DNA of 64,000 nucleotides from Caulobacter sp. (GTDB taxonomy: Bacteria > Pseudomonadota > Alphaproteobacteria > Caulobacterales > Caulobacteraceae). Below the pieces are notes generated by a model, which saw nothing but the letters and a program-made list of their open reading frames with translations, did no database searches and was not told where the DNA came from. Numbering within the stretch: the stretch's first letter is position 1; every line of letters begins with the position of its first letter. Shown here piece by piece: positions 32,185 through 41,505 of this stretch. Location: positions 124,001-188,000 of the forward strand of contig JAUXTQ010000038.1 of NCBI GenBank assembly GCA_030678995.1, in the 5' to 3' direction. The position numbers and the translations under genes were made by a program.

Positions 32185-32260
32185 GGTGCTGTCGGGCGAA
32201 CGCCAACCTGTTTCCGCTCTTAGGCCGAAGGACGGCGTTGACCGTCCGGGACCAGGCAGC
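32185..32260 (+). mobile_element. degenerate IS6 left-end remnant
   Basis: GGTGCTGTCGGGCGAACGCC at 32185 and the following sequence to about 32260, including a C-TCTTAGGCC stretch and GCGTTGACCG, parallel the first 70 bp of the IS6 copies, with many changes. No transposase remains. From 32261 to 32430 I see no gene or clear site. Confidence 0.55.
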
Positions 32261-32430
32261 CGTACTCATTCAATCGGCAATGGCCTCCGCGCGACGCGAT
32301 CCGGCGTGCCGTCGAGATCGGTGGTGAGACGGCTTGACGCCGGGGTGAATGAGCTTGGCCGGCTCGTTGCGGCCGATCGGCGCCCGCGCCTCGGGCCGTT
32401 AGTCATCGATCTTCCGTTCAGCGCCCGCCG

Positions 32431-33708
32431 TCATGCCGGGCCCGCGTCGACGAATATGCCCCAGATGGGGAGGTAGAGGCGGGTCGCCACGAAATTCGCG
32501 AACAAGAACTTTTGGCCCCAGGTCCAGATTTGATAGTCAGCTCCAAGCGCGGGTGGGGGCACATAGACCCAATGGACGATATCGAGAAACTGATCGCAGG
32601 TTCGATAGTTCATGGTAGCGTGGTCCACCCCGGCTACGCCCAAAATCAGACCGATTTTCCGGCCGGCAAACTCCGCCCGCTTGCCCGCTTCCGTGAACCC
32701 GGCGGTCACGGCCGCGATGCCTCCTGCCAGCGCCGCCGTTCTTTCGGCGTTGATAACCGCCGCCTCGGCCGGAGTTTTTCCCGTCACGTTCACAGTGAGG
32801 GGCGGATACCGCTTGGGCCCCGTCGCCGCCTTGACGATCGGGTCGGGAAGCCAGGCCTCCTCGTTGCCCCGGGCCTCGGCGCGTAGCCCCCAGCCCGGGG
32901 GAACAAAATAGCAGGGCGCCTTCGCCGGGGGTTTGCCGACCGACCAGAGCATGGGTGACGCCGCGAACTCCAGGAGTGACCACAGGCCGAAGAAGGGTAG
33001 CGCCAGGTCGCCCTTCTTCATCGCCATTTCCGGGAAGGCCGCGCCTGTTCTGGTCTTGCGGTCGTTCGCGTCATAGGTGGGCGAGAACTTCTTCGAATAC
33101 TCGATCGCGGGGTCCATGATGGCCTCCTTGCCCCTCATCGGCAGAACGGGGGAGACCGGCGCCTTTTTTCGATCAGAGGCCCACTGTTTGCCGTTGATCT
33201 TGAATTCCTTGCGCTGATTTGTGTGGATCTTGAACAACACCATCAAGGTGACGCAGACGGCCAGATCGACAATTGTGGTGTGTTCCAGCCACGCATCATG
33301 CGTCAGCCGCCAGGACAGCCGCCTTCCGAGATCAATTTTGGCGTCCTTGTTCGCCAGCACCTCCAGGGATTGGGAGACGGAGGGGTTAAAGGTCTGCATC
33401 ATCTTCTTCCACGTGAAGTCGTAGTCGGCGTTCGGGAAGACCGGCTTGTCGATGCCGAAGGCGTAGTCGCAGAGCTTCTTGAAGAGGTTGTTGGCTTCGT
33501 CGGGCTTCGCCGCGTCGCGATCAAGAGACCACATGACGACGCCGGCGAACCCGCAACAGCCGGAGGTCTGGCTCAGGGCCGAAGCATCCTTGAAGATCGC
33601 TTCCAGGCGCTTCTTGACGATCATCTTGTGCGGCAGGGCCGCCTTCTTGATCGCCGTGGCGGCGCCGTCTGCGATGGCGTCGTTGGTCGCGAAATTGTCT
33701 CGGGCCAT
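32431..33708 (-). CDS. uncharacterised protein, last gene of the giant operon
   Basis: This 425-aa protein belongs to no family I recognise. It has no signal peptide. It is rich in Lys in the N-terminal half, with a Cys-Cys pair (SGCCGFAGVV). One moderately hydrophobic segment (VDLAVCVTLMVLFKI, about residues 147-161) and a Gly/Ala-rich stretch (ALAGGIAAVTAGF) could be membrane-associated or buried helices. The C-terminus is aromatic (VHWVYVPPP, WTWGQKFLFANF). It starts 17 bp after the 742-aa protein and is almost surely cotranscribed with it. Codon use is less GC-biased than in the neighbours. Confidence 0.65.
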   Translation of the reverse strand: MARDNFATNDAIADGAATAIKKAALPHKMIVKKRLEAIFKDASALSQTSGCCGFAGVVMWSLDRDAAKPDEANNLFKKLCDYAFGIDKPVFPNADYDFTWKKMMQTFNPSVSQSLEVLANKDAKIDLGRRLSWRLTHDAWLEHTTIVDLAVCVTLMVLFKIHTNQRKEFKINGKQWASDRKKAPVSPVLPMRGKEAIMDPAIEYSKKFSPTYDANDRKTRTGAAFPEMAMKKGDLALPFFGLWSLLEFAASPMLWSVGKPPAKAPCYFVPPGWGLRAEARGNEEAWLPDPIVKAATGPKRYPPLTVNVTGKTPAEAAVINAERTAALAGGIAAVTAGFTEAGKRAEFAGRKIGLILGVAGVDHATMNYRTCDQFLDIVHWVYVPPPALGADYQIWTWGQKFLFANFVATRLYLPIWGIFVDAGPA

Positions 33709-33725
33709 CGTTCTGTTCCCTCGTC

Positions 33726-35954
33726 CTAGCTGACCAGGGCGCGCAGGGGGGCGCCCTTGCGCCGGTAGCGGCGCACCTGGGTCAGGCCGATGATGGTTTC
33801 CGTGTCCCGGGCGCCCTTGACGCCGAGACGTTCGAACTCGCGGATCTCGAACACGTCCGTCCGGTCGGCGATCTCCTTCAGCACCCGGAATTCTGCCGGG
33901 ATCGCCTGGTAGGGCGCCAGCTGCGGCGGGGCGAACACCACCGCTGCGATGGTGCGCGGCGTGCGCGGCGTCCCCGGCAACCGGCCGAGAAGGCGCGGCG
34001 AGTAGCCGCCCGGCAGAGCTTTGCCGATCTCCGCGTTGGCCGCCTTGCGATCTTCGGCGAACAGGGCCCTGGCGGCTTCCGATCCGGGCGCCAGCGTACT
34101 CAGCAGGGTGACCTCGCCGGCCACGTCGATCTCATAGAGCGCGACGGAAAAGCCCCATTTGGCGGTCCGCCAGGTCTCCTCGGTGAACCAGCCCTCATTG
34201 AGGGCCCACAGGGTCACTTCCCTGTTTCTGTAGAGAACCATCGCCATCTGCTCATCCAGCGATGGGTTCCGCTCGGAATAGTACTGCTGGGCCCGGTATT
34301 GCGCGTCGACGATCTCGGAATAGACGCACGGCACGAACTCGAAGGTCCTGTCTGGGAAGTCATCCATGGCGCCGTCCTGGGCGACATCCCTGTCGTCGAG
34401 GGTCTGATACTTGTTCGCCCTGCACTCGATGCGCATCACCACCTCGTCGAGAGCGAGGATGGTTTCGTCGCAGGTCAGGTGGCCGCCGGCGTTGAAACCT
34501 GTGCAGTAGACCGGGAAGTCGGGACTCAAGCCGGCCTGGGCCCATTGGATCGCGATCTCCGAGCCCAGCGGCGGAAAGGCCTCCCGGCGACTGAAGTATC
34601 CAACCTCACGATAGTCGGGCATCTCCACTGTCACCCCGCCAAGGGTCGCGCGGAACGACATGCCCTGGGGCGGCGGCGAGGATCGGGCCAGGGCCCAGCG
34701 GTCGGACCCGCCCCGGGCGAGCAGGCGGGTCTCCCTGGGGGCCTCAAGGCGTCCGTTTATGTACTCCCAGCCATCAACTGGCGCCGCGCTGGCCCCAAAC
34801 GCCTTCACCAGCTCGGCATTGGGCGACGCGCCGCCCCGCCAGAGCTCTAGACTCATGTAGTCACGCGCGCGCCAGGTCGCCACGGAGCCGTTGGTGCTCC
34901 GGTCCCATTTCAGCCGCGGCGCATGGGCCAGATAGCGCACGTAGTCGGGCTGGATGGTGAAAGCTTCAATGGTCGGCGCCGGACCGCACTCGACCAGGGT
35001 CACCCATTGGGTCTGATCGCGATAGCCGGGGAAGTCGAGGAATGAAAGAACCAGCTGGTCTCCGACCCGCACGCCGCTGGGAAGGCCGTTCAGGCCGATC
35101 TCGATTACGCCGAACGCGGGCAGACCGTGCATGTCCGACTCGCCAAGCGCGAGGGACCTGAACGCCTCTCCTGGGTCGTTGATCAGGGTCCAGGCGCCGT
35201 CGGCCGTGACCGTGACCTCGACCCTCCGGGCCTCGTCTGACTCCATGATTTCGGCCGGGCCGATGAAGCTCCCTGGGCGGCCCGTCGACGGACGAGTCGA
35301 GACGTGCGGCAGCTGGAGGAGGATTCGCGGGTGTCGGGCGAATCCGGCTCCCGCATCGAGCAGCGGCAGCGGCCGTCCAGCCGCGTCGATGCGCTCGTTG
35401 CGGATGCGGACAAAGGACGGCGTTCCACGGCGGGCGCGCTCCCAGATTACGCTGAGCGGCAGGTCGCGCCGGCTCCAGGTCGGGGGCGCGATGTCGAGTT
35501 CCAGAACATGCGGTGGGTCGGTGGTGTCCAGGGTGACGAGGACGGCGCGGGTTCGCGCCACGTCAGACCGCAGGGCCGGCAGGGCAAGCTCCAGGACGAA
35601 GGCCGATCCGGGGGCGATCTCCAGCGCGTGCAGGAGGACCGCGTTCAACGCGCCGCCGGTCGCGCCGGTCGCGCTCGTGATGTCCCACAACGCGGACTCC
35701 CTGGCAGCCCAGGCCGCGCCGGCCGCCTTGAGCGCCGCCGCGTCGGATGCGAGATCGCCGAACGTGATCGTCAGGCGTCGACCCGCGGCCAGGCTCAGGG
35801 TCTTGTTAGGGCTCGTGTTCCACAAGACGAGATCGATCTCCGACGCTTCCCCCAGTCGCACGAGATCGAGGGCCGCCCGTTCCATGACGCGGGCTGGCGA
35901 GGCATGGCGGCAGGCGCCCCTCGGGCAGGCGAACAGTCTCAGTGCATCGGCCAT
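33726..35954 (-). CDS. uncharacterised 742-aa protein, paralogue of the next gene
   Basis: This protein is predicted beta-rich and has no signal peptide. It is a diverged copy of the protein at 35965-38118. Shared features, in the same order, are a start with L-x-x-x-x-x-P-R-G-A, an LVLWNTSPNKTLSLAAGRRL segment matching FALCNTGQTAFALPAGSRL, the motif LSFLDFPGYRDQ (LLLDFPGYRDQ in the other) and an acidic middle. Two helical stretches near the C-terminus (NPSLDEQMAMVLYRNREVTL) differ. I do not know the function. It ends with Arg-rich RRYRRKGAPLR, similar to TYRRKPLHAPP of the paralogue. Confidence 0.65.
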   Translation of the reverse strand: MADALRLFACPRGACRHASPARVMERAALDLVRLGEASEIDLVLWNTSPNKTLSLAAGRRLTITFGDLASDAAALKAAGAAWAARESALWDITSATGATGGALNAVLLHALEIAPGSAFVLELALPALRSDVARTRAVLVTLDTTDPPHVLELDIAPPTWSRRDLPLSVIWERARRGTPSFVRIRNERIDAAGRPLPLLDAGAGFARHPRILLQLPHVSTRPSTGRPGSFIGPAEIMESDEARRVEVTVTADGAWTLINDPGEAFRSLALGESDMHGLPAFGVIEIGLNGLPSGVRVGDQLVLSFLDFPGYRDQTQWVTLVECGPAPTIEAFTIQPDYVRYLAHAPRLKWDRSTNGSVATWRARDYMSLELWRGGASPNAELVKAFGASAAPVDGWEYINGRLEAPRETRLLARGGSDRWALARSSPPPQGMSFRATLGGVTVEMPDYREVGYFSRREAFPPLGSEIAIQWAQAGLSPDFPVYCTGFNAGGHLTCDETILALDEVVMRIECRANKYQTLDDRDVAQDGAMDDFPDRTFEFVPCVYSEIVDAQYRAQQYYSERNPSLDEQMAMVLYRNREVTLWALNEGWFTEETWRTAKWGFSVALYEIDVAGEVTLLSTLAPGSEAARALFAEDRKAANAEIGKALPGGYSPRLLGRLPGTPRTPRTIAAVVFAPPQLAPYQAIPAEFRVLKEIADRTDVFEIREFERLGVKGARDTETIIGLTQVRRYRRKGAPLRALVS

Positions 35955-35964
35955 CGCCCGCCCC

Positions 35965-38118
35965 CTACCTGACCTGAACGCGCGGCGGCGCGTGGAGGGG
36001 TTTGCGTCGATAGGTATGCACGGGGGTCAGTTCGAGGGATTGGCCCCGCCAGCTGGCCGGGCTCTCGAATTGGTGAACTTCGAAGGCCTCCGCACCGGGG
36101 CTGCATTCGATCTCCGATGGAGCGGGCTCGTAGCCGCGCTCGCCAGCGGCGGTCATCACCAGCAGGGCCACGGTCAGCGGCCTGGGCAGAGGTCCCGTGC
36201 CCTCCGCAACCATGAACATCGGATAGCGGCCGTCCCCCTGATGTAGATCCAACGCCCGTCGCGCCCCGCCCCAGGCCTGGTTTCGCAGCGTGGCCTGGAC
36301 AGTATCGTTGGTGGCGGACACGGATTGGCCGACCAGATCTCCCCGGCTCGTCCTGAATTCGACCTTGATCTCCTGCCTGTCCTGCTTGATGCCTTTGTTC
36401 CACCACAAGGCCTTATCGTGACTGACATAAAGAACGAGCTGCCAATTTTGACCATACGCAAATAGGCTCACCCTCAATCGATCTTTAGTTTTGGATGAAT
36501 CTTGGTCGCGTCCATACCAATACCTAATATTTCTGTTTTTAAACTCTTGCACGAAGTTGAATACATGAGGTTGCGTTCGCCATTGCTTATGAAGCACGAC
36601 GCTGCCGTCCAGGGTGCGAATTTCCAGCGTCAGGAGACGCTGGTCGGCGACGCGTAAGGTCTCCTCGCCGGACCGCAGGCCCCTGGCGTTGAAGCCGCTG
36701 CAGAACAACTCGTACTCGGGGCCTACGTCCCGGAAATCCCATATCGCCTGAATCGACTCGCCCAGCGGCGCGATTAGGCGCTCGACGCCATCGGAGTCGG
36801 TGCCGCCAAGATTGGCCCAGCGCGAGTCGAACCCGCACCTGAACTTCAGCGGCGCATGAGTGATCGTCCGCTTCAGCGTGGCCCATCGGTTGGCCCGATC
36901 CGAGGCCACGAGCCACACACTTTCGATGTCGCCGCTCACCATGGCCGCGATGGTTTCCGCACGATCGAGCCCCGAATCGATGCGCGTTTCCGCCCGAATG
37001 ACCTGGTCGAATCCGGCCTCGCGCTTCCAGAGCTGCCGCGACTGCCAGCCACGGACCTGCCATGTCGCCCGATAGTCCTTGGCCAGCCAGAGGCCTTTGT
37101 CAGGATATTGCTGAGCAGGATCGAGGGTGACCGTAAGGGCCTGGATCACCGGTCCGGTAGCGGCTTCGATCAGGCGGACGACAAAAACCTGGTCGCGATA
37201 GCCGGGAAAATCGAGCAGCAGGACTTCGATCTGGCGGGCCGGCGCCGGCTCCGACGGCAAGCCGTCAACTCGAATGGTCAGCGACCCGAAGGGGGCCAGG
37301 CCGCCGCTGTCCAGGTCTTCCAGGACCAGCACCTTGTCGCCCTGCGGCGGATCGGCCGCGAGGCGCCAACTGGTCGATCCCTGCACCGTCAGCTTGACCG
37401 CGGCCATCTCGGCGGCGGTCAGCACGCCCGGCCGGGTCACATAGGGGCGTCGGCGATCAGGCAGGGCATCGGGAAGTTGCGGAAACCGGACGACGATGCG
37501 CGGCCGGTAGGGGAACTCCACGCCCCGGTCGAACAGCGGCGCGGCGACAAAGCCCTCGCCCACCCGGCGGTTTTCCAGCTTGATAGTCGAGCCGGCGGCG
37601 GTTTTTTCCCAGAAGGCGACGACCGGCAGGTCCAGCAGCTCCGGGAATTCCACCGACAGTTCGGTGGCGATGTCCTGGCCGCTTCCCCGGCTGAACGACA
37701 CCAGGATCGTCCGGGAAAGGGTGTCGGTGGTTCGCAGGATCGGCAGCGCCGGCGCCACGGTCAGTACCGAGTCCGCCGCGATCTCCAGGGGCGTCTTCAG
37801 CACCGCCGTCAGCCGCGCGTCGCCCCGGCTGATGTCGGCCTCGACGTCCCAGCGGTCGGGAGCCGTCGCGGTCCAGTCCGCGGCGACGGCGCGAAGCAGG
37901 TCGACTTCATCCACGAGATCGCCGAACTGGACCTTCAGCCGACTTCCGGCGGGCAGGGCGAAGGCCGTCTGGCCCGTGTTGCACAGAGCGAAATCGACCG
38001 CCTGCATCGCGCCGGCCTGCAAGCCGGCGAGCCGCTTGGCGAGCAGCGCCGTCATGGATTTTCGCGTCTCGACCGCCCCCCGCGGGACGGCGATCAGCTG
38101 TAGGGACTGGTCGTGCAT
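35965..38118 (-). CDS. uncharacterised 717-aa protein, paralogue of the previous gene
   Basis: This protein is beta-rich, without a signal peptide, and shares order and motifs with the 742-aa neighbour (LLLDFPGYRDQ near residue 303, DFALCNTGQTAFALPAGSRL near residue 42). Its C-terminal third contains an AT-rich stretch (36421-36595; about residues 508-566) encoding FVQEFKNRNIRYWYGRDQDS and an aromatic FAYGQNWQLVLYVSHDKALW segment. This composition is unlike everything around it and is absent from the paralogue as far as I can tell. It starts 9 bp after the 1125-aa gene ends. Confidence 0.65.
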   Translation of the reverse strand: MHDQSLQLIAVPRGAVETRKSMTALLAKRLAGLQAGAMQAVDFALCNTGQTAFALPAGSRLKVQFGDLVDEVDLLRAVAADWTATAPDRWDVEADISRGDARLTAVLKTPLEIAADSVLTVAPALPILRTTDTLSRTILVSFSRGSGQDIATELSVEFPELLDLPVVAFWEKTAAGSTIKLENRRVGEGFVAAPLFDRGVEFPYRPRIVVRFPQLPDALPDRRRPYVTRPGVLTAAEMAAVKLTVQGSTSWRLAADPPQGDKVLVLEDLDSGGLAPFGSLTIRVDGLPSEPAPARQIEVLLLDFPGYRDQVFVVRLIEAATGPVIQALTVTLDPAQQYPDKGLWLAKDYRATWQVRGWQSRQLWKREAGFDQVIRAETRIDSGLDRAETIAAMVSGDIESVWLVASDRANRWATLKRTITHAPLKFRCGFDSRWANLGGTDSDGVERLIAPLGESIQAIWDFRDVGPEYELFCSGFNARGLRSGEETLRVADQRLLTLEIRTLDGSVVLHKQWRTQPHVFNFVQEFKNRNIRYWYGRDQDSSKTKDRLRVSLFAYGQNWQLVLYVSHDKALWWNKGIKQDRQEIKVEFRTSRGDLVGQSVSATNDTVQATLRNQAWGGARRALDLHQGDGRYPMFMVAEGTGPLPRPLTVALLVMTAAGERGYEPAPSEIECSPGAEAFEVHQFESPASWRGQSLELTPVHTYRRKPLHAPPRVQVR

Positions 38119-38127
38119 CCGCGCCCC

Positions 38128-41100
38128 CTAATCTTCGTCGCCGGCGCCGTTCAGCGCCAGCCAGGCGGCGTCGAGCACGCCACCCACGCCGGGGCGGCCG
38201 CTGTCGCCGTCGGCGGTGAAGGCGTCGTGCCAGACACGGTCGTCGCTGGCCGCGTCGCGCCAGCGCCACTCGTGCCCGGTGACCGCCGGGGCGGACCTAG
38301 GCCAGACGGCCTGGGCCAGGGCATGGCGCCAGCCGTCCGGCTGATCGCCGGAGCCGGTGCGGGCCGGGAGCAGGATCGGACCGAATCGGTAGAGGGCGCT
38401 GAGACGGTGCAGCGCCTCCTTCATCTGCCCCACCGGCAAGCTGATCGCCTTGGTCGGTAGCAGTCCGCTGGTGGCGTGCACGGGCGCATGCGGATCCATC
38501 AGCAGGGTCAGGCTGGTCATTTCCAGCCGGGCCTCGTCGCCGATCGGGATCTCGATCTCCCGTGAGGTCGCCAGGAAGCCGGCGAAGGGGGCGTCGCGCC
38601 GCCCGAAGCAGACCAGCCCGTCTTCCGGCCGGCGATCCTCACCGAGGCGCACCTTGACCCGCACGTCGTTCAACCCTCGGGCGTCGGCGACCGGGCCGGT
38701 ATCATCGGCGGCGACGAATTGCGCGAGCGGCGTGAGACCCTTGATCTCCAGCCCGAGGGTGGCGTGGGCCAGCGCCAGCGGTCGGCCAAACAGGGCGCCG
38801 GAGCCGGTGGCGCTGTGCTTCAAGTCCCCGATGATGCCGGCGACCTGCTCGTCGATGCGCTGGAGAAAGGCGTCGAAATCGGCCCGTGTCAGGGCCAGAA
38901 GCTGGTCCTTGAACGCTCGCAGGGCCTCCGAGGCGATGTCCGGGGCGTCCGGCGCGAAAGTCCACTTGAGCTCGTCATGCTCGACCGTCAGGACCCCCAG
39001 CGAACAGCCGTCGGGGTCGCACAGGGTGATCGCTTCGGAAACCAGGTTGGGTACGATCCAGCCGAAAATCGGGCTGGCGTGCAGGCTGTCGTGCAGGGCG
39101 TCATGGCCGCTTCTGGCCTCCGCCCGGAATCGGAAGTGCAGTCGCGCGGGCGCGCACAGCCGAGGCGGCAGTCGCAGGTGGCTCTTGTCGGCGCCCTTGG
39201 CCGCGAGGCTCTCGGCCACCAGGGGCGCGGTCTGCTCGCGCCGCTCGCGCACCACCCGCGCGCGTCCGAAACGATCAATCAGTTCCAGACGTTCGAGGTC
39301 CAGCGTCCCGCCGCGCAGGGGTGAGAACAGGGGCGCGGCGATGTCCGGTTGCAGGCCATCGGAGGGCCAGCCGTCGATGTCGTCCCCGAGTTCGAAATGC
39401 ATCGCAGGACCGAGCCTACCCATTGGCAGGCGGGCACCGCGCTGCAGGGACAGCATCCCGTCATGCAGGCCGTCCAGTCCCAGGAACGCCGCCCCGTCCA
39501 TTAGATGATGAATCTTGTCGAAGTAGGCCTTCTTGGTCTCGGCATCGAGATCGGACTCGGCGATAGCGTTGCGGAACTGCTTTTCCAGGCTCTGAATCAT
39601 GGCCGGATCGAAGGCGGTCGTTCCCTCCAGAGGCAGTTCCAGATGTCCTGGCTTCGATGCCTTGGGCGTCCATTCCACGCCGGTCTCGGCCATCGACCAA
39701 CGACCGCTCAGCGAGGTCGGCTCATAGGCGGCGTGGCCGCTGTTCATGCCGACCGGAATCTCCGGACGATAGGCGGCGCGCCAGCGAGCCAGACGCGGGC
39801 GCCAACTGTCGGCCATGCGCAGATTGGCGTGGGCATGGCCGGCGTCTTCGACCTGAAGGCCTCCGAGCACTTCCGACGTCAGACGCTCGACGATCTCCCG
39901 GTGCGGGATCGCCGCCAGGTCCAGGCGTTGGCGCAACTCATCCACATGGACGCCAGGCAGATCCTTGCCCAGTCGACAGGCATGGTTCTTGTGCCGCTGT
40001 TCGACGTGGGTCGAGGACACGTGACAGAGCATCACGACCGGGTCGCGCGGCCTCCAGAACCGCGGCGCCGGCACGCGCGAGAGCTCCGCCTGATCGTCCA
40101 GCTGCTCCAGCAGACCGGCCGCGTTGTCGCCGGCGACCGTCCGCTGGAACTGGGGCAGGGGCGTGTCCAGCGCGTGGAGGCTGGCGAAATCCTCGGTCAG
40201 GCGGTCGCGCAGGCGGGCGCGCATGCCGAGCCATTTTCCGGCCTCGATCGTTCCCGAAGTCTTCGGCTCCCAGACCATTTCCGCCAGCTGCAGCCAGCCA
40301 TGGCGGATACGCCGCCGCCAGGCGTTGACCAGACGCTCGGTCTGATCAAGGCGCCATTGGGCATGGTTCAGGGTGGTCAGCGCCTGGGCGAGGTCCGACG
40401 ACTTGCCCAGCGCAGCGAGCCGTTTGTCCCCGGCGCCGGCGGGCTGCTCTACCGCCTGCTTCTTGATCCGGAGGCCCCAGTTGTCGCCGGCGTCGATGGC
40501 CACGAACCGCCTGGCATGGAGGTCCGTTTCCACATGCAGGTCATGCCCCTTCTTGTCCGGCGCGGCGTGTCCGGTCTGCAGGGCCTGCAATATTCGCTCG
40601 CGGCCGATATCGGAGTCGGACAGAAGCCGCGCGAAACACTCCTCGATGGTGTTGCCGATGACCAGCACCGGCTCGGAGCCTGCGGGCGCGTGCTCCAGGT
40701 CGATCCGGGGTAAGCAGTGTTGTCGTCCCGCGTGCCAGGCGACGTCGACGACCGCGCCGCTGTAGAAGGTGCGGAAAGGCGCGCTCCCGCCCGCGACCTT
40801 CCATCCTAGCGTGGCGGGGTCCTTGGACTTGGCCAGCGGATCATCCGCGTCGTCACTGTGCCAGCCGACGATGACGTAGCTGAGTTTGGCGCCGGAAATC
40901 AGGCGGCCGCTGTCCAGCAGCGGGTCATGAAAGCCGAAGACATTACGGCAGTTAGGATAGTAGCCGGCGAACGCCGGATCGCCCCAACCCATGACCGTCA
41001 GCTTCGCGCCGGTCTGCCGGTCAAGCCGCCAGACGGTGTCGGTCTCCCTCCAGTCGGCAAGATCGTAAGCCCGGCCAAGATAGAGCTTGCGGTGCAGGCC

Positions 41101-41505
41101 CGGTCCCGGGAAGCCCACTCCTTGCCACCGGGGGGTCGTCGCACAGAAGTCGCTCTCGACCACCCAAGCCCTGGTGAACTTGGGGTGCAGGCGCGTTACC
41201 AGCCACCGGTTGGGCAGCGTCGGGAACGCCAGCTTGCCGCCCTGCGGCTCGGCGGCGGTCGCCGGGCCGACGCTGCCGTGGCGCAGGGCCTTGGGCATGG
41301 TCCAGTGCAGATGGACGCCCAGATCCGCCTCGGAGATCGTGTGTGGCGGCAGATGCCTGATGCTGGAGGCGCGCGCGTCATCGTCGCCTAGGGCGGACAG
41401 GTCGGAGGTTCCGCCCCGCATCTCCGTCGCGTTCATGTCGCCACGCCCCAGGCACATGGCGTGCAGATTGATCGGAACGGCGAGGGGGGTCTTGTCCTGG
41501 CTCAT
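38128..41505 (-). CDS. uncharacterised 1125-aa protein
   Basis: This is a large soluble-looking protein with no signal peptide or membrane segment. It has a distinct N-terminal motif: DLGVHLHWTMPKALRHG (residues 61-77), then LAFPTLPNRWLVTRLHP (92-108). The second half has a helical region with many charged residues (about 380-470) and a C-terminal part with GRPLALAHATLGLEIKGLTP. I recall the G-V-H-L-H-W and P-N-R-W-L-V motifs from large uncharacterised bacterial proteins but cannot name the family. It overlaps the 566-aa gene by 4 bp (ATGA), so the two are translationally coupled. Confidence 0.65.
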   Translation of the reverse strand: MSQDKTPLAVPINLHAMCLGRGDMNATEMRGGTSDLSALGDDDARASSIRHLPPHTISEADLGVHLHWTMPKALRHGSVGPATAAEPQGGKLAFPTLPNRWLVTRLHPKFTRAWVVESDFCATTPRWQGVGFPGPGLHRKLYLGRAYDLADWRETDTVWRLDRQTGAKLTVMGWGDPAFAGYYPNCRNVFGFHDPLLDSGRLISGAKLSYVIVGWHSDDADDPLAKSKDPATLGWKVAGGSAPFRTFYSGAVVDVAWHAGRQHCLPRIDLEHAPAGSEPVLVIGNTIEECFARLLSDSDIGRERILQALQTGHAAPDKKGHDLHVETDLHARRFVAIDAGDNWGLRIKKQAVEQPAGAGDKRLAALGKSSDLAQALTTLNHAQWRLDQTERLVNAWRRRIRHGWLQLAEMVWEPKTSGTIEAGKWLGMRARLRDRLTEDFASLHALDTPLPQFQRTVAGDNAAGLLEQLDDQAELSRVPAPRFWRPRDPVVMLCHVSSTHVEQRHKNHACRLGKDLPGVHVDELRQRLDLAAIPHREIVERLTSEVLGGLQVEDAGHAHANLRMADSWRPRLARWRAAYRPEIPVGMNSGHAAYEPTSLSGRWSMAETGVEWTPKASKPGHLELPLEGTTAFDPAMIQSLEKQFRNAIAESDLDAETKKAYFDKIHHLMDGAAFLGLDGLHDGMLSLQRGARLPMGRLGPAMHFELGDDIDGWPSDGLQPDIAAPLFSPLRGGTLDLERLELIDRFGRARVVRERREQTAPLVAESLAAKGADKSHLRLPPRLCAPARLHFRFRAEARSGHDALHDSLHASPIFGWIVPNLVSEAITLCDPDGCSLGVLTVEHDELKWTFAPDAPDIASEALRAFKDQLLALTRADFDAFLQRIDEQVAGIIGDLKHSATGSGALFGRPLALAHATLGLEIKGLTPLAQFVAADDTGPVADARGLNDVRVKVRLGEDRRPEDGLVCFGRRDAPFAGFLATSREIEIPIGDEARLEMTSLTLLMDPHAPVHATSGLLPTKAISLPVGQMKEALHRLSALYRFGPILLPARTGSGDQPDGWRHALAQAVWPRSAPAVTGHEWRWRDAASDDRVWHDAFTADGDSGRPGVGGVLDAAWLALNGAGDED

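Noticed and set aside
36856..38103. long plus-strand frame of about 415 codons
   Set aside because: It is a GC-driven shadow of the 717-aa gene; its composition (R, G, Q and H rich) and lack of motifs mark it as non-coding.
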